From the NCBI GenBank assembly GCA_943842625.1, contig CALTCK010000001.1, positions 207,498 to 271,497 of the forward strand: 64,000 nucleotides of DNA, read 5' to 3'. The notes beneath the pieces are model-generated. The model saw only the letters and a list, made by a program, of their open reading frames with translations, made no database searches and was not told the DNA's origin. The position numbers were made by a program, and so were the translations under genes. Below, piece after piece: positions 8,925-17,616 of the stretch (positions are counted from its first letter, which is position 1; each line of letters opens with the position of its first letter). Origin of the DNA: an uncultured Flavobacteriaceae bacterium (lineage in GTDB: Bacteria > Bacteroidota > Bacteroidia > Flavobacteriales > Flavobacteriaceae).

Positions 8925-10040
8925 TTAATTCAAATAATTAACTTCTCTATTTGACTTTTCCCGAACACTACTTGAAACTGGTAATCCTGAAAAAGGAGCA
9001 TATTGATCAATCTCTTCTCTAAAATAAAGATCCCCGAGAAAAGGGAATTCATCATAATTGTGTGTTGGAATTCCGTCTAATAAATTTTCAATTTCATTGA
9101 TATTAATACTCCATTCTATACTTAAGCGCTTTGCAGATGGCTCCATAAAAGATATGTAAAGTAATTCTGTTTGTATATGCTGTAAAGATTTCTGAAAATC
9201 AACTCCATCTACTAAAGAATTTTGTAAATTTCTATGTGTTACTTTAAAATCTACCAGTAAATCTTTAAAGTCTAAATAGGGGATAAACCCATCATAATTA
9301 TCTTGTATATTAAATAATGGTTGAATTTCAGATTCGTGACACCAAATACATTTAGCAGGTTTTCCTGCATTGCTATGTTGAGGATCGGAGTTTGAAATTC
9401 GAAAACCATCTTTGTTGTAAATACCAAATCTAACTTGACCATTTTGCATTAAATCAAGGGTTTCGTACTCTAAAATCTCTTCAGACTCCGGACTAATTTC
9501 TGAGCATAAAAACAACTGGTTAAAACCATCTTGTTCAGAAAATCTAATAATTCGATTTTCATACGAAACACTAGAATTATTAACATAACCGCCCAGGTTC
9601 TTGAGTTCATAAGAGGTTGATAAATCGGAAAGTAAAAACGGGACCCCTGTTATTTCATAATAATGTTCAGAAGAACCTATTAATAGACTTACATACCTCC
9701 CCAGATCAATAGCTGAAGTAATTTGATATTCTTCAGTTGCTTTAATAACAGTATTTAGTCGCTTGAGTTTTTTTAACGCATCGACATTAAAACCTAATTT
9801 ATTTATTTTTAAAATTATAAATGGATTTTGATTTTTAATACCGTTTTCAGTAATTGGGAGTGTAGCTCCAAGATAAGACAGGCACCATTGCAAACCAATA
9901 ATTGCGTTACTTATGGTGTCTTGCTCGTAACTCTTGTTCCATTTAAGTGTTAGCGAAAAATCCTCCTCTACAATATCATTGTAGGTTGAATTGGTACACG
10001 AAGTCAATAAAATTAATATTATAATTACGGTCTTTTTCAT
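8925..10040 (-). CDS. Lipoprotein with a single c-type haem motif, function unknown
   Basis: 371 residues. MKKTVIIILILLTSC is a lipoprotein signal with the lipobox cysteine at residue 15. Near residue 231 the sequence KPAKCIWCHESEIQPLF contains CxxCH, the covalent haem c attachment motif. No standard small cytochrome c fold is obvious from the rest, and a distal methionine ligand is not assignable. I do not recognise the family. It would sit at the periplasmic face of a membrane. It overlaps the stop of the upstream radical SAM gene by a single base, so it is made with the B12-radical SAM enzymes. A structural cysteine pair rather than haem is the main alternative. Confidence 0.65.
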   Translation of the reverse strand: MKKTVIIILILLTSCTNSTYNDIVEEDFSLTLKWNKSYEQDTISNAIIGLQWCLSYLGATLPITENGIKNQNPFIILKINKLGFNVDALKKLKRLNTVIKATEEYQITSAIDLGRYVSLLIGSSEHYYEITGVPFLLSDLSTSYELKNLGGYVNNSSVSYENRIIRFSEQDGFNQLFLCSEISPESEEILEYETLDLMQNGQVRFGIYNKDGFRISNSDPQHSNAGKPAKCIWCHESEIQPLFNIQDNYDGFIPYLDFKDLLVDFKVTHRNLQNSLVDGVDFQKSLQHIQTELLYISFMEPSAKRLSIEWSININEIENLLDGIPTHNYDEFPFLGDLYFREEIDQYAPFSGLPVSSSVREKSNREVNYLN

Positions 10041-11425
10041 TATTTACTTACCATCATTAAGCTACCAGCTAACCATGACTTTATTTTTAATTTGGCAGCC
10101 TTATAATAGCTTTTGTTTTTACCCTTTATTAGTTCTTTATGATAATTAACTTCATTCACTACTTTTCTGATAGCATAATCATAATACTTTCTTGAATATG
10201 TTCTTTTAAAATCAATATCTCTGTCTGTTGAGGTTTCCCAGGCAGGCTGTTTTGTTATCTTATCTTCAATATCTGAATATAAGGAAGTCCCTTTTATTGG
10301 GTAAGCCAACGTAATGGTAAAGTATTTTGGATTGGCTTCTTTAAGATAGTCAATGGTTTTATAAATATCGTCTTCAGTCTCGTTAGGGTATCCAAGCATG
10401 ATAAAGGTTCCTGACTCAATTCCTTTTTTGTTTGTTTCTCTAATGGCATTTTTCACAGTACTAACATCTACCCTACGATCCATAGCATCTATAATTTTTT
10501 GAGAACCGCTTTCGGCTCCAATCCAAATACGATAACAGCCTGTTTGTTTTAATTGTTCAAGAACTTTATCATTTAATCTTTCAGCTCTTGTGATACATTC
10601 AAAAGGGATCAAAACCTTTTGTTTAGTTACTTCATTACAAAATTCTTCCATCCATTTATGACTGACCGTAAAAACATCGTCAACAAACCAGATGGAGTCA
10701 GGATTGTATTGCTTTTGAAGCATACGCATCTCTTCCACCACTAATTTAGCAGGTCTTCTTCTGTAACTTTGTCCGTATACAGCAGTGCTACACCATTTAC
10801 AGGTATAAGGGCATCCTCTTTGAGTGCTAATAGTCATAGAACTTTTACCATGATTAGTTTTCCAAGTATCTAAATATTTTTGAATATTAATCCCTTCTCT
10901 GTTGGGAAGAGGAAGTTGACTGAGATCTTTAATTTTTATTCTTGGCGGTGTTTTTATTACCGAATTATTTTCTTTATAAGCAATTCCAGTAATAAAACTA
11001 TAATCCGAATTCTCTTGAATAGACTGGTATAACTCAGCTATGGTTTGTTCCCCCTCTCCAATAATTAAAAAATGAGCTCCGGTATCTAAATAATTTTGAA
11101 TATTAAAGGTCACATCGGGACCCCCTAAAATTATTTTTGGAAATCCATATTTAGGATCAGCTATCAATAATTTAATCAACTTAATGACCGTTATTTTAGT
11201 CATTAAATTGGTATAGATTGCAACTACAAATGGTTTTTCCCGGGCTATAAATTCTAATTGAGTTTCCTGATTTGAAAAGGTGGAATCGAATACGAGATTT
11301 TTAATTTTTTCTTGATTTAAATAACTTGATAGGTACAATAAACCAAGAGGAGCGTATGGCTTCATTATACTTGCCTCCTTTGGATCTTTGTTTAGATAAT
11401 AACCATGTGTTAAAACAATACTCAT
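10040..11425 (-). CDS. B12-binding domain radical SAM protein
   Basis: 461 residues from the ATG at 11425 (a TTG at 11449 overlapping the upstream gene is less likely). N-terminal cobalamin-binding domain: YAPLGLLYLSSYLNQ, ILGGPDVTFN, FLIIGEGEQTIAELY. The radical SAM motif is GCPYTCKWC (about residue 200), then WFVDDVFTV, WIGAESGSQKIIDAMD and MLGYPNETEDDIYKT. Such proteins use methylcobalamin and SAM to methylate or rearrange carbon centres of lipids and secondary metabolites. It is clearly paralogous to the gene at 12205-13671, and a methyltransferase gene lies between them. Substrate unknown. Confidence 0.85.
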   Translation of the reverse strand: MSIVLTHGYYLNKDPKEASIMKPYAPLGLLYLSSYLNQEKIKNLVFDSTFSNQETQLEFIAREKPFVVAIYTNLMTKITVIKLIKLLIADPKYGFPKIILGGPDVTFNIQNYLDTGAHFLIIGEGEQTIAELYQSIQENSDYSFITGIAYKENNSVIKTPPRIKIKDLSQLPLPNREGINIQKYLDTWKTNHGKSSMTISTQRGCPYTCKWCSTAVYGQSYRRRPAKLVVEEMRMLQKQYNPDSIWFVDDVFTVSHKWMEEFCNEVTKQKVLIPFECITRAERLNDKVLEQLKQTGCYRIWIGAESGSQKIIDAMDRRVDVSTVKNAIRETNKKGIESGTFIMLGYPNETEDDIYKTIDYLKEANPKYFTITLAYPIKGTSLYSDIEDKITKQPAWETSTDRDIDFKRTYSRKYYDYAIRKVVNEVNYHKELIKGKNKSYYKAAKLKIKSWLAGSLMMVSK

Positions 11426-11429
11426 TTGA

Positions 11430-12215
11430 TTATTTTTTTTGAAGTACAATTAAGTAATGATCCGATAAATTTGCCCACATACGATGATTTAATAATTTTT
11501 CTTTCCACTTTAGGATCTCAAAAAGTATTTTTTTATTTTTAAAAAAAGGATTTAAATAAGAAGGTGGGATCGCAATTCCAATTGGATTTAAAGATACTAT
11601 TTTATATTGCTCAGATAGCAAATTGACTAGTTCTTGATAATTATAATACCACGTAGGAATTTGTATGCCATCAACATTAGTTACTAAGGCTTTATTTGTG
11701 TTTCTTCTTTTCATGTTTTTAAAATCCCCTTTAAGAAAAAAATAAAGCTGTTCCCAAATACAATGCTTAGGCATAATAACAAGAGCTAACATCCCTTGAG
11801 ATTTTAGAATTGATTTTGAATTATTCAGAAATTCTTTTAGGTCTTGTTTTGATAAACAATTTAATCCTCCAAAATTAGAAAAAAGTAAATCAAACTTTTC
11901 TTTAAAAGTTTCTGTGTGGATAGTTTGGATATCCAATTGCTTAAAAATTAAATTTGATTGATCGTACTTCTTTTTTGCAATTTCGACCATTTTAGAGGAA
12001 ATATCAGAAGCAATAACAAAATGATCCTTTTTAGCCAACCAATTGGCATCAATTCCGGTACCGCAATTAATTTCAAGCACCCGTAAGTTTTTTTTCTTCT
12101 TTTCAAGTTGTTTATTTAAAAAATAGTGAACACGTTCCCGTTGCGCTTTTCCAATTAATGAATTGGAGAAATACGCATCGTAATTTATTGCGTGATGATC
12201 AAAATTAGCTTTCAT
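11430..12215 (-). CDS. SAM-dependent methyltransferase
   Basis: 261 residues with the class I motif VLEINCGTGIDANWLAKK (about residues 45-62), the acidic loop FVIASDISSKMVEIAKKKY, and FDLLFSNFGGLNCLS at motif II. It looks like the UbiE/Methyltransf_11 group acting on small molecules. It overlaps the upstream radical SAM gene by 11 bases and is four bases from the next, so it is sandwiched between two B12-radical SAM paralogues in one transcript. Target unknown; a shared pathway with them is an inference from order. Confidence 0.8.
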   Translation of the reverse strand: MKANFDHHAINYDAYFSNSLIGKAQRERVHYFLNKQLEKKKKNLRVLEINCGTGIDANWLAKKDHFVIASDISSKMVEIAKKKYDQSNLIFKQLDIQTIHTETFKEKFDLLFSNFGGLNCLSKQDLKEFLNNSKSILKSQGMLALVIMPKHCIWEQLYFFLKGDFKNMKRRNTNKALVTNVDGIQIPTWYYNYQELVNLLSEQYKIVSLNPIGIAIPPSYLNPFFKNKKILFEILKWKEKLLNHRMWANLSDHYLIVLQKK

Positions 12216-13671
12216 GGGTATGTTTCATTTTATCCAATATTATTTTATCCAATAAAGAGGACGGAGCATAATAAAAATATAAAAGAAGCGAACGTACTTT
12301 ATCTTTTGAAATTGAAAAAGGATTTTTGAGAAGTTGATGAAAGTTAAAAATCGCCTGACTTTTTCTATATTCTTTATGAACATATCGGTGTAGTTTTTTA
12401 TAAAATCTTGAATTAAAAGTTCCTTGAAACATCATCGCTAAATCGTCAGAATCTTTCCAGTTTGATTTAAATTTTAGATCATCTTTAACCATTTCATAGA
12501 ACTTAGTTCCCGGCAATGGGTAGGATACAGAAACTCCAATATTATCTGGTTGCAGTTCTTTAATCATTTCAATTGTTTTGGAAATATCATCTTTAGTTTC
12601 GTTCAAATAACCAAATTGAATAAAGAAGGCCACTTTGATTTTTTTTAATTTTAATAACTGAGTCGCTTTATAAATTTGATTTAATTGTGTGCCTTTATCC
12701 ATTGCATCCAATATTTTTTGAGAACCGCTTTCAGCTCCTACCCAAACCTCTTTTAAACCACTTTCTGCCAATGCATCTATAGTATCTTCTTTCAGTAATA
12801 AATCAACTCGACTTTGTATTGTGTATGCTATTTTTAATTCTGCTTCTTTTAATACGGTATTAAAATTTTGAACCCATTTGGGTTTTAACCCAAAAATATC
12901 GTCACACATCCAAAAATTAGTAACGCTGTAATTTTCTTTCAGGGTAGCGATTAATTTGGTAATATATTCTGGTGAATGTGAATTGTAACGAACACCATAA
13001 ATAGGTTTCGCACACCAATTGCATTTATAGGGGCATCCTCTTGTGGTTGCAATATTTAAAGTGAAATTTTTTCCGCTTTTAGCCCATACCGATTTGTATG
13101 CATTAATATCAATTAAATCCCAAGCAGGCATGGGCAGTTCATCTAAATTTTTTAAAACTTCCCTTTTTGGATTGATCGTATAATCAAGGTCATTCTTATA
13201 TACGATTCCTTTTAACAAATCGATTTGCTCGTTGTTTCCTAGTTTAAGCACCAATTCTTTTAACGAAATTTCTCCTTCACCCAATAGGACATAATCAGCT
13301 CCTTTGTTCAAATATTTTTTATAGTGATCTGTACTGTCTGAGCTATTTACAATTACGGTACAGTTGTACTTTTTTCCGATGGCAATCATTTCAAAAGCAG
13401 CCTCTCGCATATTGGTAAGACACATTTTTGTTAAATAATTAAATCCATCATCATAAATAACTAAAAAAGAGGGCTTTTGATCCTGAATTTCTTTTTCAAT
13501 TTCAAAGGGATTGTCTCTTAAGTTAGTATCAAAAAGGGAGACTGAAAAACCACTCTTCCTTAATAATGATGCAGCGTATATGGTTCCTAAAGGAGGATAA
13601 GGAGTTTTATTATTCCATTGTTTTTGATCCAACGGATAATAGTAGGAATGTGAAAAAAGAATATCAAGCAT
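12205..13671 (-). CDS. B12-binding domain radical SAM protein
   Basis: 488 residues. The N-terminal B12 domain has PYPPLGTIYAASLLRKSGFS, TVIVNSSDSTDHYKK and YVLLGEGEISLKELV; the radical SAM core has TTRGCPYKCNWC (about residue 208), WMCDDIFGL, WVGAESGSQKILDAMDKG and FGYLNETKDDISKT. It shares most of these blocks with the 10040-11425 protein, so the pair arose by duplication and then diverged, particularly outside the core. It overlaps its neighbours on both sides by 8 and 11 bases. Function inferred only to family level. Confidence 0.85.
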   Translation of the reverse strand: MLDILFSHSYYYPLDQKQWNNKTPYPPLGTIYAASLLRKSGFSVSLFDTNLRDNPFEIEKEIQDQKPSFLVIYDDGFNYLTKMCLTNMREAAFEMIAIGKKYNCTVIVNSSDSTDHYKKYLNKGADYVLLGEGEISLKELVLKLGNNEQIDLLKGIVYKNDLDYTINPKREVLKNLDELPMPAWDLIDINAYKSVWAKSGKNFTLNIATTRGCPYKCNWCAKPIYGVRYNSHSPEYITKLIATLKENYSVTNFWMCDDIFGLKPKWVQNFNTVLKEAELKIAYTIQSRVDLLLKEDTIDALAESGLKEVWVGAESGSQKILDAMDKGTQLNQIYKATQLLKLKKIKVAFFIQFGYLNETKDDISKTIEMIKELQPDNIGVSVSYPLPGTKFYEMVKDDLKFKSNWKDSDDLAMMFQGTFNSRFYKKLHRYVHKEYRKSQAIFNFHQLLKNPFSISKDKVRSLLLYFYYAPSSLLDKIILDKMKHTHES

Positions 13672-14572
13672 TTTCTTTAGCGATGTGAATATTATGTTTT
13701 TCTCTTAATTCGTCGTACCTATTGTTTAGGCGATCAATTACTTTTCGTTGAAAATTTAAAGGATGATGTTTCGATATATTTTTTGTGGACTTCATCGCCA
13801 CGTTAAATTGCCTTTCTTCTAAATGATTAAATTTAATTTTCCATTTATGGTATGTTATTCTTAAAAAAGCAGCGTCAAGCCAATCTCCTATTTTCGAATC
13901 TAAAAAATATTCAGTAATTTTTGTGACCGTTGGTTTCTTGACCAAATTTAGTTTTGATAAGCCTTCTGTAACAGTTTTATTTGGCAAATAATTTTCTACC
14001 CATTTATTTTTTTCGTAAAATTTATGGAAACTACCGTTACCGAACATAGGGAGTAACGTTGTTAACTCGGTTGCGGTAAATATATTTTTTTCTTCAATCT
14101 CTAGCGCATTGGAGCTGATAAAATAATTAACACAGAAATACTTTCTAGAATTTAATAAAAATATTTTTTTATAGAGAATTAGGAAGGTTCTAGCAATCCA
14201 TAATCGCTTTGGGCTGGTTATAATAAAAAAATCAATATCTCCATCGTCATCATAATAACCCTTGGATAAAGAGCCTGAAATCCCCACACCCTCTACATAA
14301 GGAAATTTAGAAATTAATCGAGAAACAGTTAAGGCTTTTTGGTATATATTTTTAGCCATTTTATTTCCTTCAAGCCTTCTTTTAATTAGTGTTTCATTAT
14401 TTTCCGTTAAGTAAAAGTCATCAATTTTATAAATTATATCATCGTTTACCAACTCCATTAAATCTAATTTAATTTGCTCTTTTGATTCTGCTTTGGAAAA
14501 AATAAATATCTCTTCTTCGGTTAAAGGATACTTAAAGAGCGAAAAGTATAATATGGGTTTTAATAAAGTCAA
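13664..14572 (-). CDS. Winged-helix / nucleotidyltransferase-fold protein
   Basis: 302 residues with a TTG start. The first ~75 residues (PLTEEEIFIFSK, ELVNDDIIYKIDDFYLT) look like a winged helix. Residues ~98-116 read GVGISGSLSKGYYDDDGDID, the GS(x)nDxD active-site pattern of the pol-beta/MNT nucleotidyltransferase superfamily with its two metal-binding acids. The C-terminal half is helical. It is the first gene of the 8183-14572 block and overlaps the next radical SAM gene by eight bases. Similar proteins turn up beside radical SAM and glycan genes in Bacteroidota; the nucleotidylated target is unknown. Confidence 0.7.
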   Translation of the reverse strand: MTLLKPILYFSLFKYPLTEEEIFIFSKAESKEQIKLDLMELVNDDIIYKIDDFYLTENNETLIKRRLEGNKMAKNIYQKALTVSRLISKFPYVEGVGISGSLSKGYYDDDGDIDFFIITSPKRLWIARTFLILYKKIFLLNSRKYFCVNYFISSNALEIEEKNIFTATELTTLLPMFGNGSFHKFYEKNKWVENYLPNKTVTEGLSKLNLVKKPTVTKITEYFLDSKIGDWLDAAFLRITYHKWKIKFNHLEERQFNVAMKSTKNISKHHPLNFQRKVIDRLNNRYDELREKHNIHIAKENA

Positions 14573-14671
14573 TTTTTTTATTTAAAAATATTAAATTAAA
14601 TCTAATTTTTACAACCGTAATAATAATAATTAATGCTTTAATTAATTTCACCCGTAAACGTGAATAATTTT

Positions 14672-17509
14672 TTAATGGGCCTCCAACCAATTATCGCCTG
14701 TCCCTAAATCTACATCTAAGTTTACAGATAGCTTAAAGGCATTTTCCATTTCAAATTTTATGAGTGATTTAAGTTTTTCTAATTCAGGTTTAAAAACATC
14801 AAAAACCAATTCATCGTGGACTTGAAGTAACATTTTGCTTTTATAATTTTCTGCATTTAGTTTCTGTTGAATATGAATCATTGCAATTTTAATAATATCT
14901 GCAGCACTCCCTTGTATGGGGGCGTTAATAGCGTTCCGTTCGGCAGCACCTCGGACAATTGCATTTGATGCATTGATAGCATTTAAATACCTACGCCTAT
15001 TTAAAACAGTTTGAACATATCCATTCTCACGAGCAAAATCAACTTGTTTACTCATAAAACTTTTAAGTTTTGGATACGACGTATAATAAGTTTCAATTAA
15101 CTCTTTGGCTTCTGAACGAGATAAATCTGTTTGATTACTTAATCCAAATGCCGACACTCCGTAAATAATTCCAAAATTGACTGTTTTCGCATTGCTTCGT
15201 TGTTCTTTACTTACTTCGTTTAAGTCAACATTAAACACTCTTGCAGCCGTGGATGCGTGAATATCTTCTCCCTGAGCGAAGGCTTCAATCATGTTGTTTT
15301 CCTCGCTTAAAGCTGCTATAATCCTTAATTCTATTTGAGAGTAATCAGCTGCAAGTAATACATAATCCTTGTTTTTTGGAATAAAAGCTTTTCTAACTTG
15401 TCTTCCTCTTTCTGTTCGAATGGGGATATTTTGTAGATTAGGATTATTACTACTTAATCTTCCAGTTGCTGCGACTGTCTGCATGTAATCGGTATGTACT
15501 CTTCCTGTTGTTGGTTCTACTTGCATAGGTAAGGTATCTATATAAGTACTTTTTAGTTTGGCGAGTCCCCGATACTTAAGAATATATTTTACAATTTCAT
15601 GCTCTTTTGCTAGGTAAGAGAGAACATCTTCAGCGGTAGAGTATTGTCCTGTTTTAGTTTTTTTTGGTTTATCAACTAATTTCATTTTTTCAAAAAGAAC
15701 AATTCCTAATTGTTTTGGGGAAGCTATATTAAACTCCTCGCCTGCTAATTCATAAATTTTTGAAACCAGTAGAGCGATATCTTTATCTAAATCTTTTGCC
15801 AATTCATTTAAAAAGGGGACATCTAAATTAATTCCCTCTAATTCCATTTCTGCCAAAACACGAAGTAAAGGAATTTCAATTTCATCAAATAGTTTTTGTG
15901 TTTTTGCTTCCTTTAATTCTTTTTCAAAATGTTTTTTTAATTGAAGGGTAATATCTGCATCTTCAACAGCGTATTCAGTAATTTTTTCCAAGGAAATATC
16001 TCGCATAGAAAGTTGATTTTTTCCTTTTTTACCAATGAGTTCAACTATTGAAATTGGTGTATAATTTAAATAGGTTTCGGCTAGTACTTCCATGTTGTGC
16101 CTCATATCTGGATTGATTAGGTAATGGGCTAGCATGGTGTCGAATAATTTTCCTTGAACAGATATATTGTATTTTGATAAGACTTTAATATCGTATTTTA
16201 AATTCTGTCCTATTTTCTGAATCGATTCGTCTTCAAAGAAAGGTCTAAGTGTTTCTATTAAATCTTGTGCCTCGCTACGATTCTCTGGAAAAGAAAGATA
16301 AAATCCTTTTCCTACTTCCCAAGAAAACGCGATACCAACCAATTCTGCTGTAATTGGATTCAGCCCTGTAGTTTCAGTATCAAAACATACCGATTTTTGT
16401 TTCAATAAATTTTGAATAAATAATTTCGTTCCCATACCTGGTTGAACGGTCTGATAAAAATGCTCGGTATTGACTATACTTTTTCTAGTAGTGTCAAGTG
16501 TGTTTTCCGTGGGTTCTCCGTCACCTCCAAAAAGAGAAAATTGTCCGTGACCCGCCGAAGATGGCTCGCTTTTTTTTATTGAAGATTTAACCTCCTTAGT
16601 AATTTGCTCATTTACTGTTGAAACTGTTTTAGTAAATGTTTTAGTGAAATTATCGATTAACCGTCTAAACTCCAGCTCTTGAAAAAGAGCTGTTACAGCT
16701 TTCATATTTGGTTGAGACATTTCAAAATTTTGTTCATGAAACTCAACGGGGACATCCAACATAATAGTTGCTAATTGTTTAGATAGAACTCCTAAGCTTT
16801 TGTTTTCCTCGATTTTTTCTTTCATTTTACCCTTAAGTTCCTGGGTGTTTTCTAATAGCCCCTCCATGCTTCCATAAGCAGCAAGAAATTTTTTAGCGGT
16901 TTTGTCTCCAACACCCGGTAATCCAGGAATATTGTCAGCGGTATCACCTACCATACCTAAATAATCGATAACCTGCTCTGGACGTTCAATATCAAATTTT
17001 TTCTGTACCTCAGGGATTCCCCATGTTTCATAACCACCTCCAAACATTGGACGATACATAAATATGTTGTCAGAAACTAATTGCGCAAAATCTTTGTCAG
17101 GAGTTACCATAAAGGTTTTATAACCTTCTTTTTCTGCCTTTTTAGCGAGTGTTCCAATGACATCATCAGCTTCAAAGCCTTCCTTTACCATAATCGGGAT
17201 ATGCATGGCCTTTAGAATATCATAAATATAAGGAACAGCAACTTTAATAGCATCTGGAGTTTCGTCTCTATTAGCTTTATAAGCCGGATAAGCTTCAACT
17301 CTTGCTTTACTTCCTCCTTTATCAAAACAAACTGCCAAATGATCCGGGCGTTCCCTTTTTATTACATCTAAAAGAGAGTTCATAAAACCCATAATGGCAG
17401 AGGTATCAACACCTTTCGAGTTGATTCTTGGATTTTTAATAAAGGCATAATAACCTCTAAAAATCAGCGCGAAGGCATCAACAAGAAATAGGCGTTTTTG
17501 ATCAGACAT
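14672..17509 (-). CDS. polA: DNA polymerase I
   Basis: 945 residues, usual length for a three-domain Pol I. The 5'-3' exonuclease/flap domain starts LFLVDAFALIFRGYYAF and contains GDTADNIPGLPGVGDKTA. The proofreading domain is intact, with VCFDTETTGLNP (D and E of Exo I) and NLKYDIKVL. Polymerase motifs A, B and C are AADYSQIELRIIAALS, RSNAKTVNFGIIYGVS and LLQVHDELVFDV. It fills gaps and removes primers in replication and excision repair. It is transcribed alone, 99 bases before the accessory block and divergent from the mannosidase gene. Confidence 0.97.
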   Translation of the reverse strand: MSDQKRLFLVDAFALIFRGYYAFIKNPRINSKGVDTSAIMGFMNSLLDVIKRERPDHLAVCFDKGGSKARVEAYPAYKANRDETPDAIKVAVPYIYDILKAMHIPIMVKEGFEADDVIGTLAKKAEKEGYKTFMVTPDKDFAQLVSDNIFMYRPMFGGGYETWGIPEVQKKFDIERPEQVIDYLGMVGDTADNIPGLPGVGDKTAKKFLAAYGSMEGLLENTQELKGKMKEKIEENKSLGVLSKQLATIMLDVPVEFHEQNFEMSQPNMKAVTALFQELEFRRLIDNFTKTFTKTVSTVNEQITKEVKSSIKKSEPSSAGHGQFSLFGGDGEPTENTLDTTRKSIVNTEHFYQTVQPGMGTKLFIQNLLKQKSVCFDTETTGLNPITAELVGIAFSWEVGKGFYLSFPENRSEAQDLIETLRPFFEDESIQKIGQNLKYDIKVLSKYNISVQGKLFDTMLAHYLINPDMRHNMEVLAETYLNYTPISIVELIGKKGKNQLSMRDISLEKITEYAVEDADITLQLKKHFEKELKEAKTQKLFDEIEIPLLRVLAEMELEGINLDVPFLNELAKDLDKDIALLVSKIYELAGEEFNIASPKQLGIVLFEKMKLVDKPKKTKTGQYSTAEDVLSYLAKEHEIVKYILKYRGLAKLKSTYIDTLPMQVEPTTGRVHTDYMQTVAATGRLSSNNPNLQNIPIRTERGRQVRKAFIPKNKDYVLLAADYSQIELRIIAALSEENNMIEAFAQGEDIHASTAARVFNVDLNEVSKEQRSNAKTVNFGIIYGVSAFGLSNQTDLSRSEAKELIETYYTSYPKLKSFMSKQVDFARENGYVQTVLNRRRYLNAINASNAIVRGAAERNAINAPIQGSAADIIKIAMIHIQQKLNAENYKSKMLLQVHDELVFDVFKPELEKLKSLIKFEMENAFKLSVNLDVDLGTGDNWLEAH

Positions 17510-17616
17510 ATTTATTTATTTAATTTTATAAATCTACTAAACTTATTCATTCAATTAAAAATAACTTTAATTATTTATAAACGAATTTTGTACCTTTTAA
17601 GCTTTAAACTTTAACA

